From Halocatena salina (GTDB lineage Archaea > Halobacteriota > Halobacteria > Halobacteriales > Haloarculaceae): DNA of 64,000 nucleotides. The stretch's first letter is position 1; each line of letters begins with the position of its first letter. Below are positions 52,932-61,187 of the stretch, piece by piece. A program made the translations under genes and the position numbers. The notes beneath the pieces are model-generated. The model saw nothing but the letters and a program-made list of their open reading frames with translations. It was not told where the DNA came from and did not search any database. The DNA is taken from NCBI RefSeq assembly GCF_023115355.1, contig NZ_CP096019.1:1302001-1366000 (forward strand), given 5' to 3'.

Positions 52932-53906
52932 TCACACCCACGCCAACGAGTGATCCAAATCGATCGGGAGATCACCGACGGCGTACCCTTCGATCGAACC
53001 GGTCGGTCGTGCCCGGAAAACGACGGTTGGTGTGTGGGCGAGACGGGGCTGTTCGCCTTTGACGGCGTTCCACTGATCGTCTCGGAACGATGAACAATCA
53101 ACGAGCAACACCGCCTCGTGATGGGCATCAAGCTGGTCGTCGGTTTTGGCTTCAGCGGTCTGTTTGAGCGCTCCGATGGGCGTGTCGATGGTTCGGCGGG
53201 TCGGCGGACGGGGACGGGTGACTTCGACGAGTACGTCCGCATCGGATACTCGGAAGTCAAGCGTGTAGCCGCTGTTCAGTTCGATCTCCGGAACGAACGC
53301 ATGACCCGACACATCGAGAAGTTTCGCGGCGGTGAACTCGCTCATCGCGGCGCTCATTCGCACGAGATCGACATCGGTGCTCGTCCCGACCTTCCCGGCC
53401 ATCGTCTCCCGGTACTGATCGAGAACTCCCGTATGAAGGATCTCTTCATAAAAATCCAGCGCCGCATCGCGCCCTGCATCGGGAAACCCAGCGGCGTGGT
53501 CCCGGAAGAACGCACGCGTGCTCTCCTGTCCGTCCTTCGAATGAAACACGGGAAGGAAAAACCAGCTGAGATGGGGGTAGTCCGCCAGCCACGGCTCTTG
53601 ATCGCGGAGATCGGAGAGGAGTTCGTCGTGTGCCCACCGAGAAACATCGTTCGGAGCGGCTCCAAACCCCACTTTGTCGGTCTGCCAGAGCGTTTGTGGC
53701 GTCTCGGTGTTCCCGAGCCAGTATCCGACGTGGGGAGCACCTGCTGCTGTTCGCCACGCGAACAACGCGAAATCACCGTTATCCATGTCGAGCCGACAAC
53801 CCTCGAACGCTCCAGGAACTGATGATTGACGAAGCGTTGCACCGAACGTCGAATCGAGCGGCGCGAGAAGATCGCGCCGAACACGGTCTATCGACCACGA
53901 GGACAT
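52932..53906 (-). CDS. DUF5784-like haloarchaeal protein, 324 aa
   Basis: Family known to me only by name. Regions: MSSWSIDRVRRDLLAPLDST, a middle with HAAGFPDAGRDAALDFYEEI, and a late part reading DVLVEVTRPRPPTRRTIDTP and EAVLLVDCSSFRDDQWNAVK, which resembles a restriction-like or nuclease-type core with D, E and K residues but cannot be proven. ATG at 53906 is chosen; a GTG at 53936 upstream is an alternative. The C-terminus is acidic (DLPIDLDHSLAWV). Confidence 0.75.
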   Translation of the reverse strand: MSSWSIDRVRRDLLAPLDSTFGATLRQSSVPGAFEGCRLDMDNGDFALFAWRTAAGAPHVGYWLGNTETPQTLWQTDKVGFGAAPNDVSRWAHDELLSDLRDQEPWLADYPHLSWFFLPVFHSKDGQESTRAFFRDHAAGFPDAGRDAALDFYEEILHTGVLDQYRETMAGKVGTSTDVDLVRMSAAMSEFTAAKLLDVSGHAFVPEIELNSGYTLDFRVSDADVLVEVTRPRPPTRRTIDTPIGALKQTAEAKTDDQLDAHHEAVLLVDCSSFRDDQWNAVKGEQPRLAHTPTVVFRARPTGSIEGYAVGDLPIDLDHSLAWV

Positions 53907-54111
53907 TGAGACCCGAAACCGGAGTGGACCTGCCACGGTTTCTTTTGATCCCCAACGAGTTTATCGATTCCGCTCTCGCAACTGCTGGGTTTTCCGGATA
54001 TTGTTCGCTGTACTCCGTATGCTCGTCAATCAGTCCGAGTTAACAGTTTTCATTTTTAACCTATACCACCGTTACATTGATAAGCTTCAATTGATAACTA
54101 TTATTCACACC

Positions 54112-54285
54112 ATGTCAATGGGTGCCTTTGACGAGGACGAGTACGAACGTCGTGAAGCGAAAAACGGCGTTGTCGACGCCGATTTCGACGATGAGCGGGT
54201 AGAGTACCGCGGAACGCTCACGTATGACTCCGGTGACTCTACGGAGGTACTCCTCGATCAGTTCAAACAGATCAAATCGAAATAG
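54112..54285 (+). CDS. DUF5786-like small protein, 57 aa
   Basis: Very acidic, MSMGAFDEDEYERREAKNGV, VDADFDDERVEYRGTLTYD, ending LLDQFKQIKSK. Widespread in haloarchaea (DUF number from memory). Its last 14 nt overlap the 3' end of the convergent membrane protein gene. Confidence 0.72.
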   Translation: MSMGAFDEDEYERREAKNGVVDADFDDERVEYRGTLTYDSGDSTEVLLDQFKQIKSK

Positions 54286-54997
54286 TGTCCTCGATCTCCG
54301 TGATTCGACGGGTCAAAAGGAGAATCGATGCGCCAGTGACGACAGCAACAGCAGCGACGTGGGCGACGAGTGCGGCTGCGAGCACGGGTTGTCGGGGCAG
54401 AAACGGGAGTAACAAGAGCTGGAGAACACCGAACGTAACGTTTTCGACGTCAGCTCGTCGGAGGGCGCGAGCGGTTCGTGCGTCGAACTGGGTGTAGTAC
54501 TGCCACGACCGCCACAGCGCTGTGACAGAAGTCCACCATCCGGTGCCGACGCGATAGCAGACGTCCCAGAGGATGAGCAACAACAGATACACGACGACGA
54601 CCGGCGGGTGAGAACCGATGAGTCGGGTGACGAGACGGAAATCGTCGAAGACGAACAGGTGGGTAACGACCGCAACGAACGCGAGCACCCCCAATACGAC
54701 TTCGACGCTCGATCCGAACAGGAGTCGGCGATACGTTTCGGGAATAGCTTGGCCTCGGACGAGCGTGGAGATCCGAAGCATCTCGATACTCCCGATCGCA
54801 GCAACGAGAACCGCTGCCGTTCCGGCGACGACCGCTGACCACAGATCGTAGTACCATGCCGACAGCACAACGCCCGCCTCGAAGAGACCGAGCTGGATGA
54901 TTATCGCAACCGGTCTCGACAGATCGATTCCGGGAAGGGCAGCAACGATGCTCTCATACACCCACGTCTCACCGAATTCGATTTCATCGTCCGTCAT
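54272..54997 (-). CDS. membrane protein of unknown function, 241 aa
   Basis: About six predicted helices (AIIIQLGLFEAGVVLSAWYY, LWSAVVAGTAAVLVAAIGSI, EVVLGVLAFVAVVTHLFVF, PVVVVYLLLLILWDVCYRVG, LAAALVAHVAAVAVVTGASI), with a central WTSVTALWRSWQYYTQFDAR stretch. The start overlaps the upstream epimerase gene as ATGA and the stop overlaps the 57-aa gene on the other strand by 14 nt. Function unknown. Confidence 0.75.
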   Translation of the reverse strand: MTDDEIEFGETWVYESIVAALPGIDLSRPVAIIIQLGLFEAGVVLSAWYYDLWSAVVAGTAAVLVAAIGSIEMLRISTLVRGQAIPETYRRLLFGSSVEVVLGVLAFVAVVTHLFVFDDFRLVTRLIGSHPPVVVVYLLLLILWDVCYRVGTGWWTSVTALWRSWQYYTQFDARTARALRRADVENVTFGVLQLLLLPFLPRQPVLAAALVAHVAAVAVVTGASILLLTRRITEIEDTISI

Positions 54998-55902
54998 CAC
55001 TGCTGGTTTCGGGTGTCGTCAGGATGGATCGTCCGTTCGAGCGCAGTCGTGAACGGAGTTCGATCGATCGGAACCAGCGACTGGATGCGGGTATCGGTGA
55101 CGACGACCGGATCGTTCAAGCCGTCGAGGAGCGGGGTGACGATGCGATGGGATACGCCGGTCAGCAACGCTACGCTGTGTCCGGAGAACAAGGACGAATC
55201 GACGGGAAGCGTCACGATCATTGGTGCTCGGTTCTGTGTTGCGCGCCCGATCCGTATCAACATCTCCCGATAGGTGAGCACGTCCGGCCCACCGATCTCG
55301 AACGTGTCGTCGGCAGTTTCGGGCACTGAGAGCACGCCGGTGAGGTATTCGATGGCATCGTCGATAGCGATCGGTTGACACCGCGTGTCGATCCCTTTGG
55401 GAGCGATCAGAACGGGATACCGTTCACCGAGCCGTCGGATGATTTCATACCCGGCGCTGCCGTCACCGATGACGATCGCGGCCCGAAGCGTCGTCAGATC
55501 GTACGCACCCGTATCGAGGATCCGCTCGACCTCACGGCGGGAACGAAGGTGATTCGACAGCCGGCCTTCGTTCGAACCGAGTCCACTCAGATAAACGACA
55601 CGGTCGATGTCAGACCCACTCGCCGCCCGGGCGAAGTTACGCGCTGCATTCCGGTCGCGTTCTGCGAACGAGCCGCCATCCCGCATCGAATGAACGAGGT
55701 AGTACGCCGCCTCGACGTCCGACAGTGCGTGCTCGAAGTATCTCTCATCGAGCAGATCACCCTGTGTGACTGTGACGCCGACGGGTGGATCGTATCGGTG
55801 TCGGTCACGGACAAGCGCAACCACCTCGTGTCCATCGTCGAGCAGCGCGGGCACCAGACGGCTGCCGACGAATCCGGTCGCCCCCGTGACTAGCACGCGC
55901 AT
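54997..55902 (-). CDS. NAD(P)-dependent epimerase/SDR protein, 301 aa
   Basis: Extended short-chain dehydrogenase, related to NmrA or UDP-glucose-epimerase-like proteins. Rossmann motif MRVLVTGATGFVGSRLVPAL, EVVALVRDRHRYDPPVGVTV, AYYLVHSMRDGGSFAERDRN, VVYLSGLGSNEGRLSNHLRS. Then TFEIGGPDVLTYREMLIRIG. The catalytic Y of YxxxK is not obvious, so it may be a nonenzymatic NAD-binding protein. Start at 55902. First gene of a coupled pair with the membrane protein. Confidence 0.85.
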   Translation of the reverse strand: MRVLVTGATGFVGSRLVPALLDDGHEVVALVRDRHRYDPPVGVTVTQGDLLDERYFEHALSDVEAAYYLVHSMRDGGSFAERDRNAARNFARAASGSDIDRVVYLSGLGSNEGRLSNHLRSRREVERILDTGAYDLTTLRAAIVIGDGSAGYEIIRRLGERYPVLIAPKGIDTRCQPIAIDDAIEYLTGVLSVPETADDTFEIGGPDVLTYREMLIRIGRATQNRAPMIVTLPVDSSLFSGHSVALLTGVSHRIVTPLLDGLNDPVVVTDTRIQSLVPIDRTPFTTALERTIHPDDTRNQQ

Positions 55903-56028
55903 ATTCGAGCCATGCACTCACACCGCATAAATGTCGACGCGTTCGCCATCCGTGATACGGCGAGTCGCTACGTCAGGCCGACTTAAGACGTCGAACAACA
56001 GTAGGTGAATGCGCCCCAATCACGAACC

Positions 56029-57060
56029 ATGGAGAGAGTAGACGAACTATCCCAACCAGAAGAGACGATGCGGGAGCGGGTGGGTGACAGCCGGCTACGG
56101 CACTGGATACTGATCACAGGCAATCGATGGGTAGTGACGGGACTGTTGTTGGTGGGGTCGTATCTGTTGTTGCTCGTCTTCTACGCGATCGGGCCGACAG
56201 TGGCTCGAAAACTCACAACCGGCTCTACCGTGTCGTCGGCGTTTAGCTCGATGATCATCGCAACGGTCACGAGCGTTACACTCGTGCTCACGATCGGACA
56301 GTTAGTACTCTCACAGGAGATCGGCCCGCTCGGTGAACAGCGCCAGCGGATGAACCGCGCTACCGAATTCCGCGAGAAGATCGAAGAATCGAGCGAGATC
56401 GGTGCGGTGCCTGCCGATCCGTCTCGGTTTTTCCAGACACTCATCGATCTGGTCGAAAGGCGGACGCGAACGCTCAACGAAGCAGTGACTGAGGACGCTA
56501 CCGCCGAAGAGACTGAGGACATCGTGGCGTACACGGAGGATGTCATCGACCACAGCACAGCGGTACGAAACGATTTAGAAGGGACAACGTTCGGCTCGTT
56601 TGAAACGCTGTTGCCCGTGTTGAACTACAACTACTCCTGGAAGATCGCCACAGCCCGATCGCTGCGAGAGCGCTACAGCAGAACGCTCTCGGAAGCCGCA
56701 GATGACGCGATCGAAGACGTCATCGAAGCGTTGCGGTTTTTCGGTCCTGCCCGAGAGCATTTCAAGACGTTGTATTTCCAGTGGGAAGTCGTCAACATCT
56801 CGCGGGCAATGCTGTACGCCGCGCTGCCTGTGCTGATGCTCGTCGGCTACACGATCTTCGTGAACGAACCGTCAACGCTGTCCGGGCCGGGAGCGATCGC
56901 CGGATTCGACACCACCTATCTGTTCGTTGGGGGGCTGTACGTCGTGTCGCTGCTTCCGTTTGCGGTGTTGCTTTCGTACCTCCTTCGCCTGCTGACTGTC
57001 GCAAAGCGGACGCTCGCGATCGGCCCGTTCATCCTCCGCGAGACGGAACGCGGAGAGTAA
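56029..57060 (+). CDS. membrane protein with cytosolic coiled-coil domain, 343 aa
   Basis: Predicted helices RWVVTGLLLVGSYLLLLVFY, FSSMIIATVTSVTLVLTIGQ near the N-terminus and AMLYAALPVLMLVGYTIFVN, TTYLFVGGLYVVSLLPFAVL near the C-terminus, with a 150-residue charged helical loop between (PLGEQRQRMNRATEFREKIE, ERYSRTLSEAADDAIEDVIE). No family assigned. A GTG at 56005 with a TATA-like GACTTAAGA 25 nt earlier could be the true start and would add 8 residues. Confidence 0.72.
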   Translation: MERVDELSQPEETMRERVGDSRLRHWILITGNRWVVTGLLLVGSYLLLLVFYAIGPTVARKLTTGSTVSSAFSSMIIATVTSVTLVLTIGQLVLSQEIGPLGEQRQRMNRATEFREKIEESSEIGAVPADPSRFFQTLIDLVERRTRTLNEAVTEDATAEETEDIVAYTEDVIDHSTAVRNDLEGTTFGSFETLLPVLNYNYSWKIATARSLRERYSRTLSEAADDAIEDVIEALRFFGPAREHFKTLYFQWEVVNISRAMLYAALPVLMLVGYTIFVNEPSTLSGPGAIAGFDTTYLFVGGLYVVSLLPFAVLLSYLLRLLTVAKRTLAIGPFILRETERGE

Positions 57061-57125
57061 CGGTCGAAACGGATCTCGTGAAGCGAGACCGACAGTGTAT
57101 CCATGCCCCCGATTCACGGAAGAAC

Positions 57126-57980
57126 ATGAACGTTATCGCCCACGGGGGAGCGGGAGGAGCAGTAGAGCACCCCGAACAGCGCCAGTCGGTGTTAGAACGA
57201 GCGGTTACAGCCGGAGAACGCACCGCAACGCCTGTCGATGCGGTCATCGAGACGGTGAAACGACTGGAGTCATCGCCCCGGTTCAACGCTGGCGTCGGCG
57301 GAGCGATCCAATCGGACGGCGTCGTTCGGACCGATGCCGGCGTAATGTGCAGCGACCGGGAGGTGGGTGCGGTCTGCTCGATGCCCGGTGTCAAACACGC
57401 TAGCGAGGCTGCTCGCGTCGTCATGGAGGAAACCCCCCACGTGCTCGTGGCGGGAGAGCGAGCCGTCGCGCTCGCGAACGCGTTCGATATCCAGACGGAC
57501 TGTGATCTCCGGAGCGAGCGGACAACCGATGACTGGACCGATCTCGACAGTCCCGATAACGACGCCATCACCGATCAGTTGGCGTTCGTCCGCGACCAGT
57601 TCGACGGCACCGACACCGTCGGAGCGGTGGCGACCGACGGGGAGCAAGTTGCGACCTGCACCGCAACCGGTGGACGGTGGTGTGCGCTCGCCGGACGCGT
57701 CGGAGACGTACCACAAGTCGGCTCCGGGTTCTACTGTACGCACGCCGGTGGGGCGAGCGCGACCGGCGAAGGCGAGGAGATCGTCCGCGTGACGCTCGCC
57801 CGGCGCGCAGTCGACCACCTCGAACTCGGACGGGAACCACAGGACGCCGCCGAACTCGCCATCGAGGAACTCGAAGATCTCACCGGCGCCAGAGCGGGGG
57901 TCATCGTCATGGATCCCGATGGCTCGGTCGGACGCGCGTTCAACACGGAAACAATGCAGACGAGCGCCACCGACGAGTAA
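57126..57980 (+). CDS. isoaspartyl peptidase/L-asparaginase (plant-type, Ntn hydrolase), 284 aa
   Basis: Self-cleaving hydrolase that removes isoaspartyl residues from damaged peptides or hydrolyses asparagine. N-terminal MNVIAHGGAGGAVEHPEQ, substrate loop FNAGVGGAIQSDGVVRTDAG, and the nucleophile Thr164 in GTDTVGAVATDGEQVATCTA; the usual glycine after D/N-G is retained as TVGAVA. Later GSGFYCTHAGGASATGEGEE binds substrate. The precursor is cut before Thr164. Start by the N-terminal family pattern. 66 nt after the membrane protein gene. Confidence 0.9.
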   Translation: MNVIAHGGAGGAVEHPEQRQSVLERAVTAGERTATPVDAVIETVKRLESSPRFNAGVGGAIQSDGVVRTDAGVMCSDREVGAVCSMPGVKHASEAARVVMEETPHVLVAGERAVALANAFDIQTDCDLRSERTTDDWTDLDSPDNDAITDQLAFVRDQFDGTDTVGAVATDGEQVATCTATGGRWCALAGRVGDVPQVGSGFYCTHAGGASATGEGEEIVRVTLARRAVDHLELGREPQDAAELAIEELEDLTGARAGVIVMDPDGSVGRAFNTETMQTSATDE

Positions 57981-58238
57981 CCGACAAACAGCGCTGTACA
58001 GATCCTATCGGGAGCACCCGCTTCGTAAGGTTGAAATGTAGCATAATCGAATTCAGGATAGCGGGCGGCTCTACGGACATGCGGCCGGCTTTTGCGGCTC
58101 TCTGTCGGCAACACTACTGCGTTGGCATGGGTCAGTCTTAATAGACTGCTGTCACGAGCGATAGCTCGGTTGGGTCCGTGGCCGTACTGGATTCGCCACG
58201 CCCGACACCAGTACGCGAGTTCCGCCAGACACAGATCT

Positions 58239-59474
58239 ATGACCACCACACACATCACCAATCCACTCGCAGACATCCAGCAATCCAAGACAGTTCTTAT
58301 TATTTTTGCAAGTACGCTCGTCAGCGTGATGGGCGTCTCACTCATCAGCCCGGCGCTACCGACGATTCAGGCGGCGTGGGACATTTCAGCCAGTCAAGCA
58401 AGTCTCCTCATCTCGGCGTTCACGTTGCCCGGAGTCGTATTAACACCGTTCGTTGGACTCGTCTCCGACCGCATTGGCCGCAAGCAGGTACTCGTTCCGT
58501 CATTATTTCTCTTCGGCGTAAGCGGCGTCCTCATCGTGTTCGTTGATGAGTTCGTGACGATTCTCGGTCTCCGCGTCATGCAGGGTATCGCTGGCAGCGC
58601 CATCATGAGCCTCACTGTGACGCTGCTCGGCGACCTGTTTTCTGGTGACCGTCGGAGCCGTCTCATCGGATTGAACGCGGCTATCCTCGCGGTCGGCGCA
58701 GCAGGCTTCCCTCCTCTAGGGGGAGTCCTAGCCCTGCTCTCGTGGACCGTCCCCTTTGTCTGCTTCGCACTCAGTATTGTCATTGCCGTCATCGGTTCTG
58801 CGATACTCCCTGAAATCGAACACGGCGCGGACTCATCCGGTCTCTCATACGTCATCAACGCGGTACGAGCTGTCCCAACATGGAGAGTGCTCGGACTGTA
58901 CGTGTCTTTTTTCGGTATTTTCGTCATTCTGTATGGAGCACAGCTCACGATCGTGCCGTTCATTCTCGATGATCTTTATGGACTTTCATCGGGGATGATT
59001 GGGTTGTTGCTCGGCCTTCCAGCAGTAACGATGGGACTGACGTCCTCCCAATCGTCCCGGCTCCTTCACCACCTCTCGCCGCCGCGGCTCATCGCCCTCG
59101 GCTTTGTGACGTACGGGGTCGGTATGACGGTCGTATCACTCACCCACTCACTCGTCGTCCTGGCGGGGGCACTCTTCTTGTTCGGGATCGGACAGGGGTT
59201 TTCCGAACCGATAACCGATACAGCACTGAACGCACTCACGCCCGATTCGTTTCGTGGCGGCATCATGAGTATTCGGACGAGCGTGCTCCAGTTCGGGACG
59301 ACCATCGGTCCGCCGATGTTCGTCGGCATGGCCTCGTTCGTCGGCAACACGACCACGCTCCTCATCACCGGGATCGCCGCGGTCATCCTTGGCGTCTCAG
59401 GAATCGGGATGCTCACACTCTGTAAGGATCGTGACGGACACTCGCTACGCGCTGATGAGTATCGCCATCGATAG
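58239..59474 (+). CDS. MFS transporter, drug-export type, 411 aa
   Basis: Twelve-helix major facilitator. First helix ILIFASTLVSVMGVSLISPA-like region, motif A GLVSDRIGRKQVLVPSLFLF, motif C-like IGLNAAILAVGAAGFPPLGG, and the half-repeat TVPFVCFALSIVIAVIGSAI. The ATG at 58239 precedes the first helix; the frame opens at 58092 but those residues are arginine-rich and unlikely. Bases 57981-58238 ahead of it contain no recognisable gene. Substrate unknown. Confidence 0.85.
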   Translation: MTTTHITNPLADIQQSKTVLIIFASTLVSVMGVSLISPALPTIQAAWDISASQASLLISAFTLPGVVLTPFVGLVSDRIGRKQVLVPSLFLFGVSGVLIVFVDEFVTILGLRVMQGIAGSAIMSLTVTLLGDLFSGDRRSRLIGLNAAILAVGAAGFPPLGGVLALLSWTVPFVCFALSIVIAVIGSAILPEIEHGADSSGLSYVINAVRAVPTWRVLGLYVSFFGIFVILYGAQLTIVPFILDDLYGLSSGMIGLLLGLPAVTMGLTSSQSSRLLHHLSPPRLIALGFVTYGVGMTVVSLTHSLVVLAGALFLFGIGQGFSEPITDTALNALTPDSFRGGIMSIRTSVLQFGTTIGPPMFVGMASFVGNTTTLLITGIAAVILGVSGIGMLTLCKDRDGHSLRADEYRHR

Positions 59475-59537
59475 CTCTCTCAGCCACGAGTAAGCACACA
59501 ACACAACGCATATCCTCCAGTCGGCCGGAAAAGAACC

Positions 59538-60434
59538 ATGAGCGATGTCGACCTCACCGACGAACAGTACGAAAAACACCGAGAGGCCGGTCGGATCCTC
59601 GCAGAGGTTCGGGAGGGAGCCGCCGAACGCGTTGAGGTCGGCGCGAGTCACCTCGAAGTCGCCGAGTGGGCCGAAGAACGGATCCGAGAGCTGGGCGGCG
59701 AGCCGGCGTTTCCGGTCAACATCAGCGTCGACCATGAAGCCGCTCATGCGACGCCCTCGATCGACGACGAAACAACGTTCGGCGAGGAGATGGTCAACCT
59801 CGACATCGGCGTGCACATCGACGGCTGGCTGGCCGATACGGCGATCACTATCGATCACTCGGGCAATGCCGAACTGAAAGAGGCCTCGGAACAAGCCCTC
59901 AAGGCAGCGCTCGAAACGATCGAACCCGGCATCCACACCGGGACGATCGGCGCGGAAATCGAGGACGTGATCGATGGCTACGGCTTCAATCCCGTCGTGA
60001 ACCTCACCGGACACGGACTCGGCCACTGGGAACAGCACGTTCCGCCGAATATCCCCAATCGCGCCATCGATTCCGGCGTCAAACTCGAAGTAGGCGACGT
60101 AGTCGCCATCGAGCCGTTCGCTACCGACGGCAGCGGGAAAGTCAACGAGGGTGCCACCGAGGAGATCTTCGCGCTCGATCACGAACGCTCGGTCAGAAAC
60201 CGTCGTGCCAGAAAGGCACTCGAACAGATCACCGACCAGTTCAAAACGCTCCCCTTTGCCACCCGGTGGCTCGACGTCGACCGCGCCGAGATGGCCCTCC
60301 GACGGCTGCAACGGGCGGACGTGATCCACGGTTACCCCGTCCTTCAAGAGGAAGAAGGTACCCTCGTGAGCCAGAAAGAACACACCATCATCGTTACCGA
60401 GAACGGGTGTGAAGTGACGACACGGATACGCTGA
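59538..60434 (+). CDS. map: type II methionine aminopeptidase, 298 aa
   Basis: Removes initiator methionine. Metal ligands: NLDIGVHIDGWLADTAITID (two Asp), TGHGLGHWEQ (His), AIEPFATDG (Glu), VSQKEHTIIVTENG (Glu). The type II insert FATRWLDVDRAEMALRRLQR is present. Substrate His in VDHEAAHATPS. Full length for an archaeal enzyme. 64 nt after the MFS gene. Confidence 0.95.
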   Translation: MSDVDLTDEQYEKHREAGRILAEVREGAAERVEVGASHLEVAEWAEERIRELGGEPAFPVNISVDHEAAHATPSIDDETTFGEEMVNLDIGVHIDGWLADTAITIDHSGNAELKEASEQALKAALETIEPGIHTGTIGAEIEDVIDGYGFNPVVNLTGHGLGHWEQHVPPNIPNRAIDSGVKLEVGDVVAIEPFATDGSGKVNEGATEEIFALDHERSVRNRRARKALEQITDQFKTLPFATRWLDVDRAEMALRRLQRADVIHGYPVLQEEEGTLVSQKEHTIIVTENGCEVTTRIR

Positions 60435-60444
60435 AAGCGGTGAG

Positions 60445-60657
60445 CTAGCCGAAAAGTGGGAGCATCGGCGCGGCCAGCGAAACGAACGAACTCGCCCCGA
60501 GTAGCCACAGCATTCCGGCGATGACCGCCACGATAATGACCACCTTGATCGCCAAATTCAACAGAAACCGACCGATGAGCAACACGGCGCCGATAACGGC
60601 GATCGTTACGAAAGCGTCCGGGACAGTAAGTAACTGAAGTGGTAACACCACGTTCAT
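60445..60657 (-). CDS. small membrane protein, 70 aa
   Basis: Two predicted helices, DAFVTIAVIGAVLLIGRFLL and VVIIVAVIAGMLWLLGASSF. Convergent with map, 10 nt between stops. Possibly a haloarchaeal conserved protein; function unknown. Confidence 0.6.
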   Translation of the reverse strand: MNVVLPLQLLTVPDAFVTIAVIGAVLLIGRFLLNLAIKVVIIVAVIAGMLWLLGASSFVSLAAPMLPLFG

Positions 60658-61187
60658 GACGGAGGCACAGCATCCTCCCAGTTAAATCATGCCACATCTG
60701 TGAACAGGAGAGGATATCGTCTTTCAGGACGGGCACAATCGCGTACGCTCCGTGGCGCAATCGCCACTAATCGGCAGGTGGGAACTCAACGCTTAGATCC
60801 ATCTAGAATGATATAAGAGAATGAGTGAAATCTACGCGTAGAGGTTGCCGTCCGGATACTGGGATGGGGCTCAATAAGACGCTCAAACGTCGATCCATCG
60901 TTTCAAAATTATTATTAAACCCCGAATCGTTTCCACTCCAATACCCTTTCCCACCCATGGTTCGTAGACGTAAGGTTCACTTTCACTCCGGTCTAAGAAC
61001 CGTTATTGGGACAGGCACGAAGGAAGTCAAACGTGCAGCCCACACCCCGGAGAGTCACGTGTGATCATATTATCACATGCGACCCGAGCCGTAGCGTTGA
61101 AATGATTTGCAGTCGGACCCGCCTTTCATCGATGACTCGAAACGGAGACCAACAGGCCACCACACGAACCCGCACGGAGTGTACAGT
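60658..61187. other. 530-bp region without a convincing gene
   Basis: AT-rich and low-coding sequence. A 79-codon open frame (60825-61064, plus) has a weak internal ATG at 60957 and a TATA-like TTATTAAA near 60911, but its basic, arginine-rich reading is not convincing. A CATATTATCAC element around 61063-61073 may be the promoter of the reductase gene, implying a leader of about 90 nt. No tRNA or repeat seen. Confidence 0.4.

Noticed and set aside
57981..58238. IS or MITE remnant upstream of the MFS gene
   Set aside because: Sequence looked unusual and weakly coding, but no terminal inverted repeats, target duplications or transposase fragment could be identified.
60825..61064. 79-codon basic open frame
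   Set aside because: Arginine- and proline-rich, no domain, weak promoter evidence; kept only as a note in the gap entry.
61060..61187. Cobalamin riboswitch before nrdJ
   Set aside because: I could not see the conserved B12-box sequence or its stem arrangement, and these switches are not typical of archaea.
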